A DNA stretch of 64,000 nucleotides, taken from contig NZ_JAGKSR010000001.1 in assembly GCF_017939615.1 (NCBI RefSeq), positions 1,798,001 to 1,862,000 on the forward strand. Reading direction: 5' to 3'. Positions within the stretch are counted from its first letter, which is position 1. Each line of letters begins with the position of its first letter. Position numbers and translations under genes: made by a program. The DNA comes from Microbacterium sp. BLY. Lineage in GTDB: Bacteria > Actinomycetota > Actinomycetes > Actinomycetales > Microbacteriaceae. Below, in pieces: positions 42,161 through 49,970 of this stretch. The notes below the pieces were generated by a model that did not search any database, was not told the origin of the DNA, and worked only from the letters and a program-made list of their open reading frames with translations.

Positions 42161-43438
42161 GTGGCTACCGTGAACGCGCCGCGCGGCATGCGCGACTTCC
42201 TCCCCGCCGACAAGGCCCGCCGTGAGCGGGTGCTCTCCGTCATCCGCGACCGCTATCGCGCCCACGGATTCGACGAGATCGAGACCCCCGTGGTGGAGGA
42301 GTACGACCGCCTGCACGCCGGGATCGGCGGCGACAACGAGAAGCTGTCGTTCAACATCCTGCGCCGCGGTCTCGATGCGGACGGCATCCGCGCCGCGGCC
42401 GACGACCCCGCCGAGCTGTCCGACCTCGGTCTGCGCTACGACCTGACCGTGCCCCTCGCCCGCTTCTACGCGAGCAACCGCGGACAGCTCCCCGGCGTCT
42501 TCCGCTCCATCCAGATCGGGCCGGTCTGGCGGGCCGAGCGTCCGCAGAAGGGGCGCTACCGCCAGTTCGTGCAGTGCGACATCGACATCATCGGCGATGC
42601 ATCGGCGCGCGCGGAGGCCGAGCTGCTGGCCGCCTCCCTCGACGCCGTCGACGCGCTGGGCCTCGAGGGCGCGAGCGTGCGGATCAACGACCGCCGCGTG
42701 CTGGAGTGGATGCTGGAGCACTTCGGCTTCACCGAGGGCGAGCGTCCGCAGGTGCTGATCACGATCGACAAGCTCGACAAGATCGGGCCCGAGGGCGTGG
42801 CCGCCGAACTCCGTGAGCGCGGGGCGACCCCTGCGGCGGTCGATGCGTTCCAGGCCTTCCTCGGCCGCCCGCAGACGCTGGAGCACCACCCGTTCGGCGA
42901 CCGCCAGATCCGCAAGGCGCTCCCGGACGGTGTGCCGGACGAACTCGTCGCGCACCTCGTCGGCATCGGTGAGGCGGTGGCGGCGGGCCGCGGACAGGAC
43001 GACATCCCGCTCGTGTTCGATCCGTTCCTCGTCCGCGGCATGGGCTACTACACGGGGACGATCTTCGAGCTCGCGCACCCGTCGGTGACGTATTCGCTCG
43101 GTGGCGGCGGCCGGTACGACGGCATGATCGGACGATTCCTGCAGCAGGACGTGCCCGCGGTGGGCTTCTCGCTCGGGTTCGAACGCCTGGTCGACCTCGT
43201 CTCGACCGATCCGGCCACCGCGCCGCAGGCGATCGTGCTCGTCCACGATGCGGCCGTCCCGGTGGCCGAACTCGTCGCCCACAAGACGGCCCTGGTCGCG
43301 AAGGGCGCGCGCGTGCGCCTCGAACAGCGCACGAAGAACCTCAAGGCGCTGCTGGAGCGGTCGGCCGCGGACGGGTACACGCACTTCGCGAGCGTGCGGT
43401 CCGGCGATGTCGAGCTCGAGGTGAAGACCCTGGCCTGA
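42161..43438 (+). CDS. hisS: Histidine--tRNA ligase
   Basis: 425-residue class II aminoacyl-tRNA synthetase. The motif-2 region KGRYRQFVQCDIDIIGD (about residues 129-145), the HisA-like motifs LVFDPFLVRGMGYYTGTIFE (about 285-304) and SLGGGGRYDGMIGRFL, and the anticodon-binding domain near the C-terminus are all present. GTG at 42161; GAAGAT ends 7 nt before it, so it may be leaderless. The length is normal. Confidence 0.96.
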   Translation: MATVNAPRGMRDFLPADKARRERVLSVIRDRYRAHGFDEIETPVVEEYDRLHAGIGGDNEKLSFNILRRGLDADGIRAAADDPAELSDLGLRYDLTVPLARFYASNRGQLPGVFRSIQIGPVWRAERPQKGRYRQFVQCDIDIIGDASARAEAELLAASLDAVDALGLEGASVRINDRRVLEWMLEHFGFTEGERPQVLITIDKLDKIGPEGVAAELRERGATPAAVDAFQAFLGRPQTLEHHPFGDRQIRKALPDGVPDELVAHLVGIGEAVAAGRGQDDIPLVFDPFLVRGMGYYTGTIFELAHPSVTYSLGGGGRYDGMIGRFLQQDVPAVGFSLGFERLVDLVSTDPATAPQAIVLVHDAAVPVAELVAHKTALVAKGARVRLEQRTKNLKALLERSAADGYTHFASVRSGDVELEVKTLA

Positions 43439-43504
43439 GCCGGCGTCCGTCGGCCCGACGGGCATGTTCACCGCGCGTTCACGCCGGTCGGTTCCCATCG
43501 GAGG

Positions 43505-44311
43505 GTGCGCCGTCTCCGCTTCCTGATCATCGTCGCGCTCGCCGCGGTCGTCGTGGCAGGGTCCGCCCGTGCTCTTCTCGACCAGCAGGCGGCGCTCGCC
43601 CGCCGTCGTATCGGGAAGCCGCTCGGTGAGCAGCCGCCGGCGGCCGATCGCGTCTGGCGTCCGCGCCTCGACGGGGTCCCTCTCGACCTCCTGCTGCTGG
43701 GCGACTCGCTCGCGGCGGGGCTCGGTGCCTCCCGTCGGAAGGAGACGCTCGGGGCGCGCCTCGCGAAGGCCGTCGCACGCCGTCTGCGCCGCCCGGTCCG
43801 GCTGCACACCGCCGCCGTCGTGGGGTCGGAGTCGCCAGACCTCTCCGCCCAGCTCGACGGGCTGTCGCCGGGCGACCGTCCGCACGTCGCGGTGATCGTC
43901 GTGGGCGGCAACGACGTCACGCACCGTCTCCCCACCGCGACGTCGGCACGGCACCTGCGCGATGCGATCGCACGTCTGCACGCCCGGGGCGTGCGCGTCG
44001 TCGTCGGCACGTGTCCCGACCTCGGCGCGCTCCGGGCCGTGCCGCAGCCCCTGCGCCGCATCGCCTCGGTGCTCTCGCGCCGTCTCGCCGAGGTACAGGC
44101 CGAGACCGCGCGGCGGTGCGGCGCGGAGCCGGTGGACCTGCGGCGCGCGGTCGGTCCGATGTTCTTCGACGAGCCGGAGGAGATGTTCAGTCTGGACCGG
44201 TTCCATCCGAGCGCCCTGGGCTACCGTCGCACCGCGGAGGCGCTGCTGCCGGCCGTCGAGCGCGCCGCGCGGGCCGCGCTCAGCTCCCGGCGTCCTCCGG
44301 AGCCGCGCTGA
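43505..44311 (+). CDS. SGNH/GDSL-type hydrolase, membrane-anchored or secreted
   Basis: 268-residue esterase/lipase-like protein. Residues 5-21 (RFLIIVALAAVVVAGSA) form a signal peptide or anchor. GDSL block LLLLGDSLAAGLGAS with the Ser at about residue 68; block III is VIVVGGNDVT (Asn); block V is DRFHPSALGYRRTAE with the catalytic Asp and His. It likely hydrolyses an ester outside the membrane (lipid, polysaccharide acetyl group or peptidoglycan); substrate unknown. GTG start. The 3' end overlaps the convergent VOC gene by 32 nt. Confidence 0.87.
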   Translation: MRRLRFLIIVALAAVVVAGSARALLDQQAALARRRIGKPLGEQPPAADRVWRPRLDGVPLDLLLLGDSLAAGLGASRRKETLGARLAKAVARRLRRPVRLHTAAVVGSESPDLSAQLDGLSPGDRPHVAVIVVGGNDVTHRLPTATSARHLRDAIARLHARGVRVVVGTCPDLGALRAVPQPLRRIASVLSRRLAEVQAETARRCGAEPVDLRRAVGPMFFDEPEEMFSLDRFHPSALGYRRTAEALLPAVERAARAALSSRRPPEPR

Positions 44312-44807
44312 AGGAGGCCGCCCACTCCGCCACCCGCCGCGCGCTCTCCTCGTCGGACAGATCCTCCACGCGGGTCATGATCGACCACCGCACGCCGAAC
44401 GGGTCGCGGATGCTGGCGTACCGGTCGCCGGACACGAACAGCGACGGCGCTTCGCGCACGGTCGCCCCGGCCGACACGGCGCGCGCGACGACGGCGTCCA
44501 CGTCCGGCACGTAGAGGCCCATCGAGTAGCAGTCGTCGTCGCCCGTGGGGGCGGGCACGAGATGGTAGTCGGGGCTGGGCTCACCGAGCTGGAGACGCCC
44601 GAGCCCGAAGTCGAGGTCCGCATGCGCGACGACGCCGCCGAACTCCGTGACGTCGACGACGCGGGCGCCGAAGACGTCCCGGTAGAAGGCGACGGCCGCG
44701 GCCGCGTCGGAGATCGCGAGGAACGGGGTGAGCGAGGTCGCGCTGTGCGGGCGGCCGTCGGTCGTGTGCGTGCCGGTCGCACCGGCGCGAGGTGTCTGGT
44801 CTGTCAT
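44280..44807 (-). CDS. VOC family (PhnB/glyoxalase-like) protein
   Basis: 175-residue vicinal-oxygen-chelate fold protein. SLTPFLAISDAAAAVAFYRD is the first beta-alpha-beta unit, and LYVPDVDAVVARAVSAGAT with DRYASIRDPFGVRWSIMTRV the second; the latter resembles PhnB-type bleomycin-resistance or glyoxalase relatives. Enzymatic role unknown. ATG at 44807, exactly 7 nt after TACCGT (leaderless). Divergent from an AraC regulator gene and overlapping the end of the SGNH gene on the other strand. Confidence 0.88.
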   Translation of the reverse strand: MTDQTPRAGATGTHTTDGRPHSATSLTPFLAISDAAAAVAFYRDVFGARVVDVTEFGGVVAHADLDFGLGRLQLGEPSPDYHLVPAPTGDDDCYSMGLYVPDVDAVVARAVSAGATVREAPSLFVSGDRYASIRDPFGVRWSIMTRVEDLSDEESARRVAEWAASFSAAPEDAGS

Positions 44808-44813
44808 GCCGCC

Positions 44814-44819
44814 ACGGTA
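44814..44819 (-). promoter_or_regulatory. -10 hexamer of leaderless promoter (VOC gene)
   Basis: TACCGT on the minus strand ends 7 nt before the ATG at 44807. Confidence 0.5.
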
Positions 44820-44887
44820 GATCGTCGACGGAGGGCGCCGCTTGAAGATCCGCGACACGTCTCTCCGGCGTCGTCGGCGGTGCCCTC

Positions 44888-44893
44888 TACGCT
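44888..44893 (+). promoter_or_regulatory. -10 hexamer of leaderless promoter (AraC gene)
   Basis: TACGCT ends 7 nt before the ATG at 44900. Confidence 0.55.
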
Positions 44894-44899
44894 GGCCGC

Positions 44900-45679
44900 A
44901 TGGTGGACCCGACCCGTGGCGTGCTCTATCCGTCCCACCTGCCGACCTTCCACCGGCTGGCTCCGGATGCGGAGGCCGCCGACGCGGTCGCCTGGTTCTG
45001 GATTCCCGAATGGCGCCTTCCGGAGGGGGCGGTGTCGCGGCAGGAGCTCGTGTCGTATCCGGCGGTGAACCTCGTCGTCGCTCCGGAGGGCGTCACGATC
45101 TCGGGAGCCACCACGCGGGCGTCGACGCGAGAGCTCCGGGGTGCGGGATGGGCCGTTGGTGCCCTGCTCCGACCGGCCGCAGTGGCGGCGCTGGTGGACG
45201 ATGCGGCGGTGCTCGTCGATGCGGAGCATCCGTTCGACGCCCCGGACCTGCACGCCGCAGTGACGGCGGCGATGGGACGGGATGAGCGGCACCGGGAGAC
45301 CGCCGTCTCCGCGTTCTCCGCGTGGCTGTCGCAGCGGATCGGACCGCTCGGTGCGGCGGGGTGGCAGGCGAACGCGCTTGTCGACGTCCTGTGGGGCGAG
45401 CGCGCGGCGCTGACGCCGGAGGAGGCGGCCACACGCCTCGCCGTGTCCGTGCGGACGCTCCAGCGGCTCACCCATCGGACTGTCGGGCTCGCCCCCGGAG
45501 CGATCATCCGCCGCCGTCGGCTGCAGGAGGCGGCGCAGCGTCTGCGTGACGAGCCGGAGACCGATCTGGCGGCGCTCGCCGCCGCTCTCGGGTACGCCGA
45601 TCACGCTCACCTGTCGCGTGACTTCTCGGCCGTCCTCGGTCTGCCGCCGCGGGATTATCGCGCGCGGGCGTCCGGCTGA
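44900..45679 (+). CDS. AraC family regulator with DUF6597-type N-terminus
   Basis: 259-residue transcription regulator. The N-terminal half (YPSHLPTFHRLAPDAEAADA, FWIPEWRLPEG, YPAVNLVVAPEGVTISG) resembles the DUF6597 sensor domain found in short AraC proteins; the C-terminal HTH is RLAVSVRTLQRLTHRTVGLA and ALGYADHAHLSRDFSAVLGL followed by PPRDYRAR. Ligand and targets unknown; the divergent VOC gene is a natural target. ATG at 44900, leaderless. Its last 25 nt overlap the convergent permease gene. Confidence 0.86.
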   Translation: MVDPTRGVLYPSHLPTFHRLAPDAEAADAVAWFWIPEWRLPEGAVSRQELVSYPAVNLVVAPEGVTISGATTRASTRELRGAGWAVGALLRPAAVAALVDDAAVLVDAEHPFDAPDLHAAVTAAMGRDERHRETAVSAFSAWLSQRIGPLGAAGWQANALVDVLWGERAALTPEEAATRLAVSVRTLQRLTHRTVGLAPGAIIRRRRLQEAAQRLRDEPETDLAALAAALGYADHAHLSRDFSAVLGLPPRDYRARASG

Positions 45680-46899
45680 GCCCGTCGCAGCCGCAGCAGC
45701 CGTCCCGCGATGCCCAGCAGTACCACGCCGGTGCCGATCAGGGAGGCGAGCGGGGGCAGCGTGCTCACGAGCACGAGACAGCCGAGAACACCCACCACCT
45801 GGAGCGCCCGGGGATACCGTCGGGCGGTGCCGTGCTGGCGGAACGCGGCGGCGTTCGCGATTAGGTAGTACAGCAGCACACCGAAGGACGAGAACCCGAT
45901 CACCTCTCGCAGGTCCGCGAGGAGGACGAGGAGGATCACGATCGCGGCGATGGCGATCTCGGCGCGGCGGGGCACCTGGAACCGGTCGTCGATCCGGGTG
46001 AGGAATCGCGGGAGGTCGCCTTCGCGTGCCATGGCGAGGGAGGTGCGGCCGATCCCGGTCAGCAGCGCGAGCAGCGCACCGAGGGACGCGGCGGCCGCGG
46101 CGATGCGTACGACCGGCGCGAGCGCCGACCAACCGGACGCCGTGAGCACGTCGGCGAGCGGCGCGGCGGATCCGCGCGCGTCACCGCCGAGCACGAGGAG
46201 GACGACTACGCCGACGAGTCCGTAGACGACGACGGCACCGCCGAGCGCGAGCACGATCGCCCGCGGGATCGTGCGCGCAGGGTCGACGACCTCCTCGCCC
46301 ATGGTGGCGATCCGCGCGTAGCCGGCGAAGGCGAAGAACAGCAGCCCGGCGCCCTGGAGCACGCCGTAGACGCTCGCGTCGGGCAGCGACGCCGGCGTTG
46401 CGGTCGGCGCCGCACCGAAGCCGACGCCGACGACGACGGCGAGGCCGAGCAGGGAGCAGGCGACGAGGATGCGGGTGGCCAGGGCCGTCCTCGTCACCCC
46501 GAAGCAGTTCACGGTCGCGAGGGAGGCGACGGCGAGTGCGGCGATCGGCACCTCCCACCCGGGGGGAGCGGCGTAGGCGGCGAACGTCATCGCCATGGCC
46601 GCGCAACTGGCGATCTTCCCGACGACGAAGCTCCATCCCGCGATGAATCCCCACCACGGCCCGATCTCCGCGCGCGCATAGGCGTACGTCCCTCCGGCGA
46701 CCGGGTGGACGGCGGCGAGCTGCGCGGAGGCGGTGGCGTTGGCGTAGGCGACGACGGCGGCGATCGCGAGCGCCACGAGGATTCCGCTGCCCGCGACACC
46801 GATGGCCGGCGCCCACACGGCGAAGACCCCGGCGCCGATCATGGATCCGAGTCCGATCGCGACGGCGTCGGCGAGCGTCAGGCGGCGGGCGAGGGGCAT
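45655..46899 (-). CDS. APC family amino acid permease
   Basis: 414-residue transporter with 11-12 predicted helices. LTLADAVAIGLGSMIGAGVF (residues 7-26) and the Gly-rich segment FFAFAGYARIATMGEEVVDP (about 190-209) are the substrate- and ion-binding regions of APC transporters. It lacks any partner gene. ATG at 46899, 7 nt after GACGAT. Shorter than the permease at 3-4.5 kb and from a different subfamily. The substrate is probably an amino acid, but cannot be predicted. Confidence 0.9.
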   Translation of the reverse strand: MPLARRLTLADAVAIGLGSMIGAGVFAVWAPAIGVAGSGILVALAIAAVVAYANATASAQLAAVHPVAGGTYAYARAEIGPWWGFIAGWSFVVGKIASCAAMAMTFAAYAAPPGWEVPIAALAVASLATVNCFGVTRTALATRILVACSLLGLAVVVGVGFGAAPTATPASLPDASVYGVLQGAGLLFFAFAGYARIATMGEEVVDPARTIPRAIVLALGGAVVVYGLVGVVVLLVLGGDARGSAAPLADVLTASGWSALAPVVRIAAAAASLGALLALLTGIGRTSLAMAREGDLPRFLTRIDDRFQVPRRAEIAIAAIVILLVLLADLREVIGFSSFGVLLYYLIANAAAFRQHGTARRYPRALQVVGVLGCLVLVSTLPPLASLIGTGVVLLGIAGRLLRLRRAQPDARAR

Positions 46900-47012
46900 C
46901 GGGTCATCGTCCCACGCCGGGGTGAACGGCGGGTGACGCGTCAGCCGCGCGCGCAGACCGCCCGGCAGATGCTTCATATCGGTGTGCTGGCGCGACATCA
47001 CTGGGGTTTCGC

Positions 47013-47040
47013 TGTCTGTCCCCCGGATGGTGGACAGACA
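47013..47040. promoter_or_regulatory. Inverted repeat at promoter of low-GC gene pair
   Basis: TGTCTGTCC / GGACAGACA, 9-bp perfect arms with a 10-nt centre. The right arm covers CAGACA, a -35-like hexamer 17 nt before TAGCGT, so it is a probable operator. Confidence 0.45.
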
Positions 47041-47057
47041 CGCCTTCTGAGGCTGCC

Positions 47058-47063
47058 TAGCGT
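47058..47063 (+). promoter_or_regulatory. -10 hexamer of low-GC gene pair
   Basis: TAGCGT; predicts a leader of about 35 nt with AGAAGGGAAG before the GTG at 47105. Confidence 0.45.
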
Positions 47064-47104
47064 GGCATCGCGCTGGCATCTGCGCCGGCTCAGAAGGGAA
47101 GAAA

Positions 47105-48025
47105 GTGTTGAGAACCAACCTCGCGCTCGTCGGCTCACTCGCGGCTGCGGCGGCGCTGACGTGCACCACGATCTCGCCGGCCCACGCGTCGGACGACTCA
47201 GCGAATGATGCCGAAGTGGTTGCCGCGACGATCGAAGCTGCTGCGCCTGCGACAGACCTCTCCAGGCCTGGTGAGATTGTTGCCGGTCGACTTGTCACGA
47301 GCGTCGCCGGTGTTGAGTCTTTCGTGCCATTGGCGTCAGATGCTGAGGTCGTCGTGACGAGGCCGACGGAGGAGGGAGAACAGGCTGTCAGTATCGCGCT
47401 TCCTGATGAGCTCTCAGTTGGCCAGGGTGCTGTCGCCGACGATGGAACAGTTGTACACGCGGCCGACGACAATTCGGGAGATGCTGTCGCCGTTCAGACA
47501 CTCGAAAATGGATCCACTCGCATCCAGACAGTGATCGGAACTTCGGACAGCGCTCACGAGTTCGGCTATCGGATGGATGGCTATCAGCCGTATCTGTCTG
47601 ACAGCGGGGAGGTGATTTTCATCGACGATCAGAAGAACCTGGTCCCGGTGGCGGCGCCTTGGGCTGTGGGGGCGGACGGGCGCTCCGTTCCCAGTCGGTA
47701 CGAGATTCGCGGCGACGAACTGTTCCAGATCGTCATTCCCGACGCCTCGACGACGTATCCCATCGTTGCAGACCCTACGTGGCAGTGGACCGGGCCGGCC
47801 TGGGGGATGAAGCTGAACCGCTCAGAAACACGGCGAGTCCGCGACTATGCTGCCGCGATCGGCATGTGCGGTGTCTTTGCGAAAGCTGCACGAGTGAGGG
47901 TGTGCGGAGTCTTCGCGTCTTACATCGTGGCGCAAGCGAATCTCGCGCAGGGAGACAACCCGAAGACCTGCCTGTTTTTCACTGCTGCCCCGATCCCCGG
48001 AGTGATCTGGAGGATCAAATGCTGA
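47105..48025 (+). CDS. Secreted protein of unknown function
   Basis: 306-residue exported protein. Signal peptide LALVGSLAAAAALTCTTISP ending in AHA-SDD (cleavage near residue 28). The mature part is acidic, with a beta-rich region (for example TIEAAAPATDLSRPGEIVAG), a YPIVADPTWQWTGP segment that is common before the end of the conserved domain in actinobacterial secreted proteins, and four Cys near the C-terminus (MCGVF, RVCGVF, KTCLF, IKC) that may form disulfides. GTG start with AGAAGGGAAG. Sampled lines have about 57-60% G+C against about 72% nearby, so it is probably acquired. Function not known; overlaps the next gene by 7 nt. Confidence 0.75.
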   Translation: MLRTNLALVGSLAAAAALTCTTISPAHASDDSANDAEVVAATIEAAAPATDLSRPGEIVAGRLVTSVAGVESFVPLASDAEVVVTRPTEEGEQAVSIALPDELSVGQGAVADDGTVVHAADDNSGDAVAVQTLENGSTRIQTVIGTSDSAHEFGYRMDGYQPYLSDSGEVIFIDDQKNLVPVAAPWAVGADGRSVPSRYEIRGDELFQIVIPDASTTYPIVADPTWQWTGPAWGMKLNRSETRRVRDYAAAIGMCGVFAKAARVRVCGVFASYIVAQANLAQGDNPKTCLFFTAAPIPGVIWRIKC

Positions 48026-48414
48026 ACGGAGGACCGCTAGTGGCGGATGAAGCCCTCATTTACCTCCTCACCGTACTTCTCGGGGTGAGCGTCGGTCTCA
48101 GTTTCGCCTCGACGACCGCGGGGGCGTTTCGCTGGCTGGGTCGAGTCGCCGGGCTCCTGGTCTTGAGTGTCGTCGTCATCGCCGGCTTCATCATCGGCGC
48201 TCGCGCGGTGTGGATCGGGCCCATCTTCGTCCTTGTGCTGTTCATCACGACCGTGATGGTGGGGGCTCTCATCCCGCGAGATGACCCCGTTTTCCTCGCA
48301 CAGTCGTACTGGCGGCGAGTTCTCCTCGTGAGCCGGGGCTACAAGAGCGCGCCGACGAGGTCTGCGGAAGGATCGGGCCTTCATCCGCCGCGGCGCGGCT
48401 CGGAGGAGCGCTGA
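48019..48414 (+). CDS. Small membrane protein of the low-GC pair
   Basis: 131-residue membrane protein with three hydrophobic segments (about residues 11-34, 38-58 and 64-86) and a basic cytoplasmic tail (YWRRVLLVSRGYK onward). No family is recognised. ATG at 48019 has TGGAGG 5 nt upstream and overlaps the stop of the secreted-protein gene by 7 nt, so the two are translationally coupled. A pairing of an exported Cys-containing protein with a small membrane partner suggests a joint role at the cell surface, for example export, processing or immunity (inference only). Confidence 0.68.
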   Translation: MLNGGPLVADEALIYLLTVLLGVSVGLSFASTTAGAFRWLGRVAGLLVLSVVVIAGFIIGARAVWIGPIFVLVLFITTVMVGALIPRDDPVFLAQSYWRRVLLVSRGYKSAPTRSAEGSGLHPPRRGSEER

Positions 48415-48482
48415 GCCGCGATACTGCGACGCGGCCCCCACGCTCTGGCGCGGCGCGAGGGGGAGGTGGGCTCGCACAGTTG

Positions 48483-48499
48483 TTCTAGTTCACCTAGAA
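48483..48499. promoter_or_regulatory. Putative GntR operator
   Basis: Perfect inverted repeat TTCTAG-TTCAC-CTAGAA overlapping the -10 box (48495-48500) of the GntR gene; suggests autorepression. Confidence 0.55.
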
Positions 48500-48500
48500 T
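48495..48500 (+). promoter_or_regulatory. -10 hexamer of GntR operon
   Basis: TAGAAT, about 21 nt before the ATG at 48521, with GAAGGGAGG between. Confidence 0.5.
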
Positions 48501-48520
48501 AAGTAGCGAAGGGAGGCGGC

Positions 48521-48928
48521 ATGCTCATCCGCGTCGATGTCGACAGCCCGCACGCGCTGTACGACCAGGTGGCCGCCTCCGTGCGCGCAGACATCCTCGC
48601 CGGGGTGCTGGCGCCCGGCGACCGCCTGCCCGCCGCCCGTGACGTCGCCGCCGCCCTGGACATCAACCAGCACACGGTCCTGCACGCCTACCAACGGCTC
48701 CGCGACGAGGGTCTGGTCGACCTCCGCCGTGGGCGCGGCGCCGTGATCGCCGCTTCCGCTGCTCCGCTCGCCGAGCTGGCGCAGGAGATCGACGGCCTCG
48801 TGCGTCGCGCGGCCGCGCTGGGGGTGTCCGTCGACACCCTCGCCGGCATCGTCCGCACCCATCGCACGGAAGCCGTGCCGTCCACCCCCGAAGCGACCCC
48901 TGAGGAGGGCCCTCATGACGACGCCTGA
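48521..48928 (+). CDS. Short GntR (YtrA-type) transcriptional regulator
   Basis: 135-residue repressor. The N-terminal winged HTH has LYDQVAASVRADILAGVLAP, then LPAARDVAAALDINQHTVLHAYQRL and LVDLRRGRGAVI; only a short dimerisation helix follows, as in the YtrA subfamily. YtrA-type genes usually lead an operon of membrane or ABC transport proteins that they repress; here a DUF1648 and a CPBP membrane protein follow with overlapping starts. Operator candidate just upstream. Probably responds to cell-envelope stress, by analogy. Confidence 0.88.
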   Translation: MLIRVDVDSPHALYDQVAASVRADILAGVLAPGDRLPAARDVAAALDINQHTVLHAYQRLRDEGLVDLRRGRGAVIAASAAPLAELAQEIDGLVRRAAALGVSVDTLAGIVRTHRTEAVPSTPEATPEEGPHDDA

Positions 48929-49970
48929 TCCGACCCGCACACCTCCGGCCACCCTGCGCCGCGCGAGACGGGCGTTCGTGCTCGTGTCCTTCGTCCTTCC
49001 GCTGCTCATCGTGGTGGTCTCCGCGCTCGTCCTGGGGTCCTGGCTGCCGTCCTTCCCCGGAGATGTGGCCATCCACTGGGGCGTCGATGGGGCGGACGGG
49101 TTCGGCCCCGCCGCGACCTACCTCTGGGTGCTGCTCGGGATGGGGCTGGGGATACCGATCTTCCTGACGATCACGACGCTCGTCGCCGTCGGCGCGCACT
49201 GGGGTCCGACCGCCCGCTTCCTCGGCGCGGTGTCGGCAGGGACATCGGCGTTCGCGGGCGCGATCTGCCTCGGTTCCCTCGCCATCCAGCGTGATCTGAC
49301 GTCGCCCGCCGACGTGCCGGGGATCGGCGGCGTGATGGGAGTGGCTTTCGCGGCCCTCCTCCTCGTGGGCGGCCTGGCCTGGGTCGTGCAGCCGCGCGTG
49401 TCCGCCATCGCCGGGCCGACTCTCGAGTCGCGCCGCACCGTGCGGATCGGTGACGGGGAGCGCGTCGTCTGGGTGGGCACCACGACCATGCCCACCGGAG
49501 CGCTGCTGCTCCTCCTCGTCGTGCTGCTCGGGCTCGTGGCCCTCGCCGTGACGATGGCCGTCACCGGGGTCCCGCTGGCCTGGGTCTCCGCGCTGGTCGC
49601 CCTCGTGGTCGGGTTCGCCGTGGCGGCGACGGCCTCCTTCCGGGTGCGGGTCACCCCCGACGGCATCGACGCGCGGGCGCTCATCGGATGGCCGCGGAAG
49701 GCCATCCCGGTGGCCGAGATCGTGTCGGCCCGGGCCGTCCGGGTCTCGCCGTTCGGGGAGTTCGGCGGGTGGGGCTGGCGGCTGGCCCCCGATGGGCGCA
49801 GCGGGATCGTGATGCGTCAGGGCCCGGCCATCGAGGTGCATCGCCGCGAGCACGGCCCCTTCGTCATCACGATCGACGGCGCGGAGGAGGCGGCCGCTCT
49901 CCTGCAGGCGTACGTGGAGCGATCTGCCGGGCCGGCACCCTCCAGCGAGACGGGGAGGGCCGCGCGATGA
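48915..49970 (+). CDS. DUF1648 domain membrane protein
   Basis: 351-residue membrane protein. Residues 20-130 are DUF1648: a first helix, then the motif FPGDVAIHWGVDGADGFG (about 50-67) typical of that domain, and further helices. Two more helices lie near residues 200-245, and the rest is a cytoplasmic domain with GWPRKAIPVAEIVSARAVRV, PH-like in character. Function unknown; homologues lie next to GntR genes in many Gram-positive bacteria. Start overlaps the GntR gene by 14 nt and its stop overlaps the next ATG. Confidence 0.82.
   Translation: MTTPDPTRTPPATLRRARRAFVLVSFVLPLLIVVVSALVLGSWLPSFPGDVAIHWGVDGADGFGPAATYLWVLLGMGLGIPIFLTITTLVAVGAHWGPTARFLGAVSAGTSAFAGAICLGSLAIQRDLTSPADVPGIGGVMGVAFAALLLVGGLAWVVQPRVSAIAGPTLESRRTVRIGDGERVVWVGTTTMPTGALLLLLVVLLGLVALAVTMAVTGVPLAWVSALVALVVGFAVAATASFRVRVTPDGIDARALIGWPRKAIPVAEIVSARAVRVSPFGEFGGWGWRLAPDGRSGIVMRQGPAIEVHRREHGPFVITIDGAEEAAALLQAYVERSAGPAPSSETGRAAR

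Noticed and set aside
37474..42243. A 1589-residue open frame on the minus strand through ppc, nhaA and mazG
   Set aside because: Only the ppc part has protein character. The upstream part is antisense to nhaA and mazG and is Arg/Glu/Asp-rich shadow coding caused by high GC.
46884..48480. A prophage or genomic island around the low-GC genes
   Set aside because: No integrase, phage structural gene, attachment repeat or nearby tRNA is present; only the two-gene composition shift is visible.
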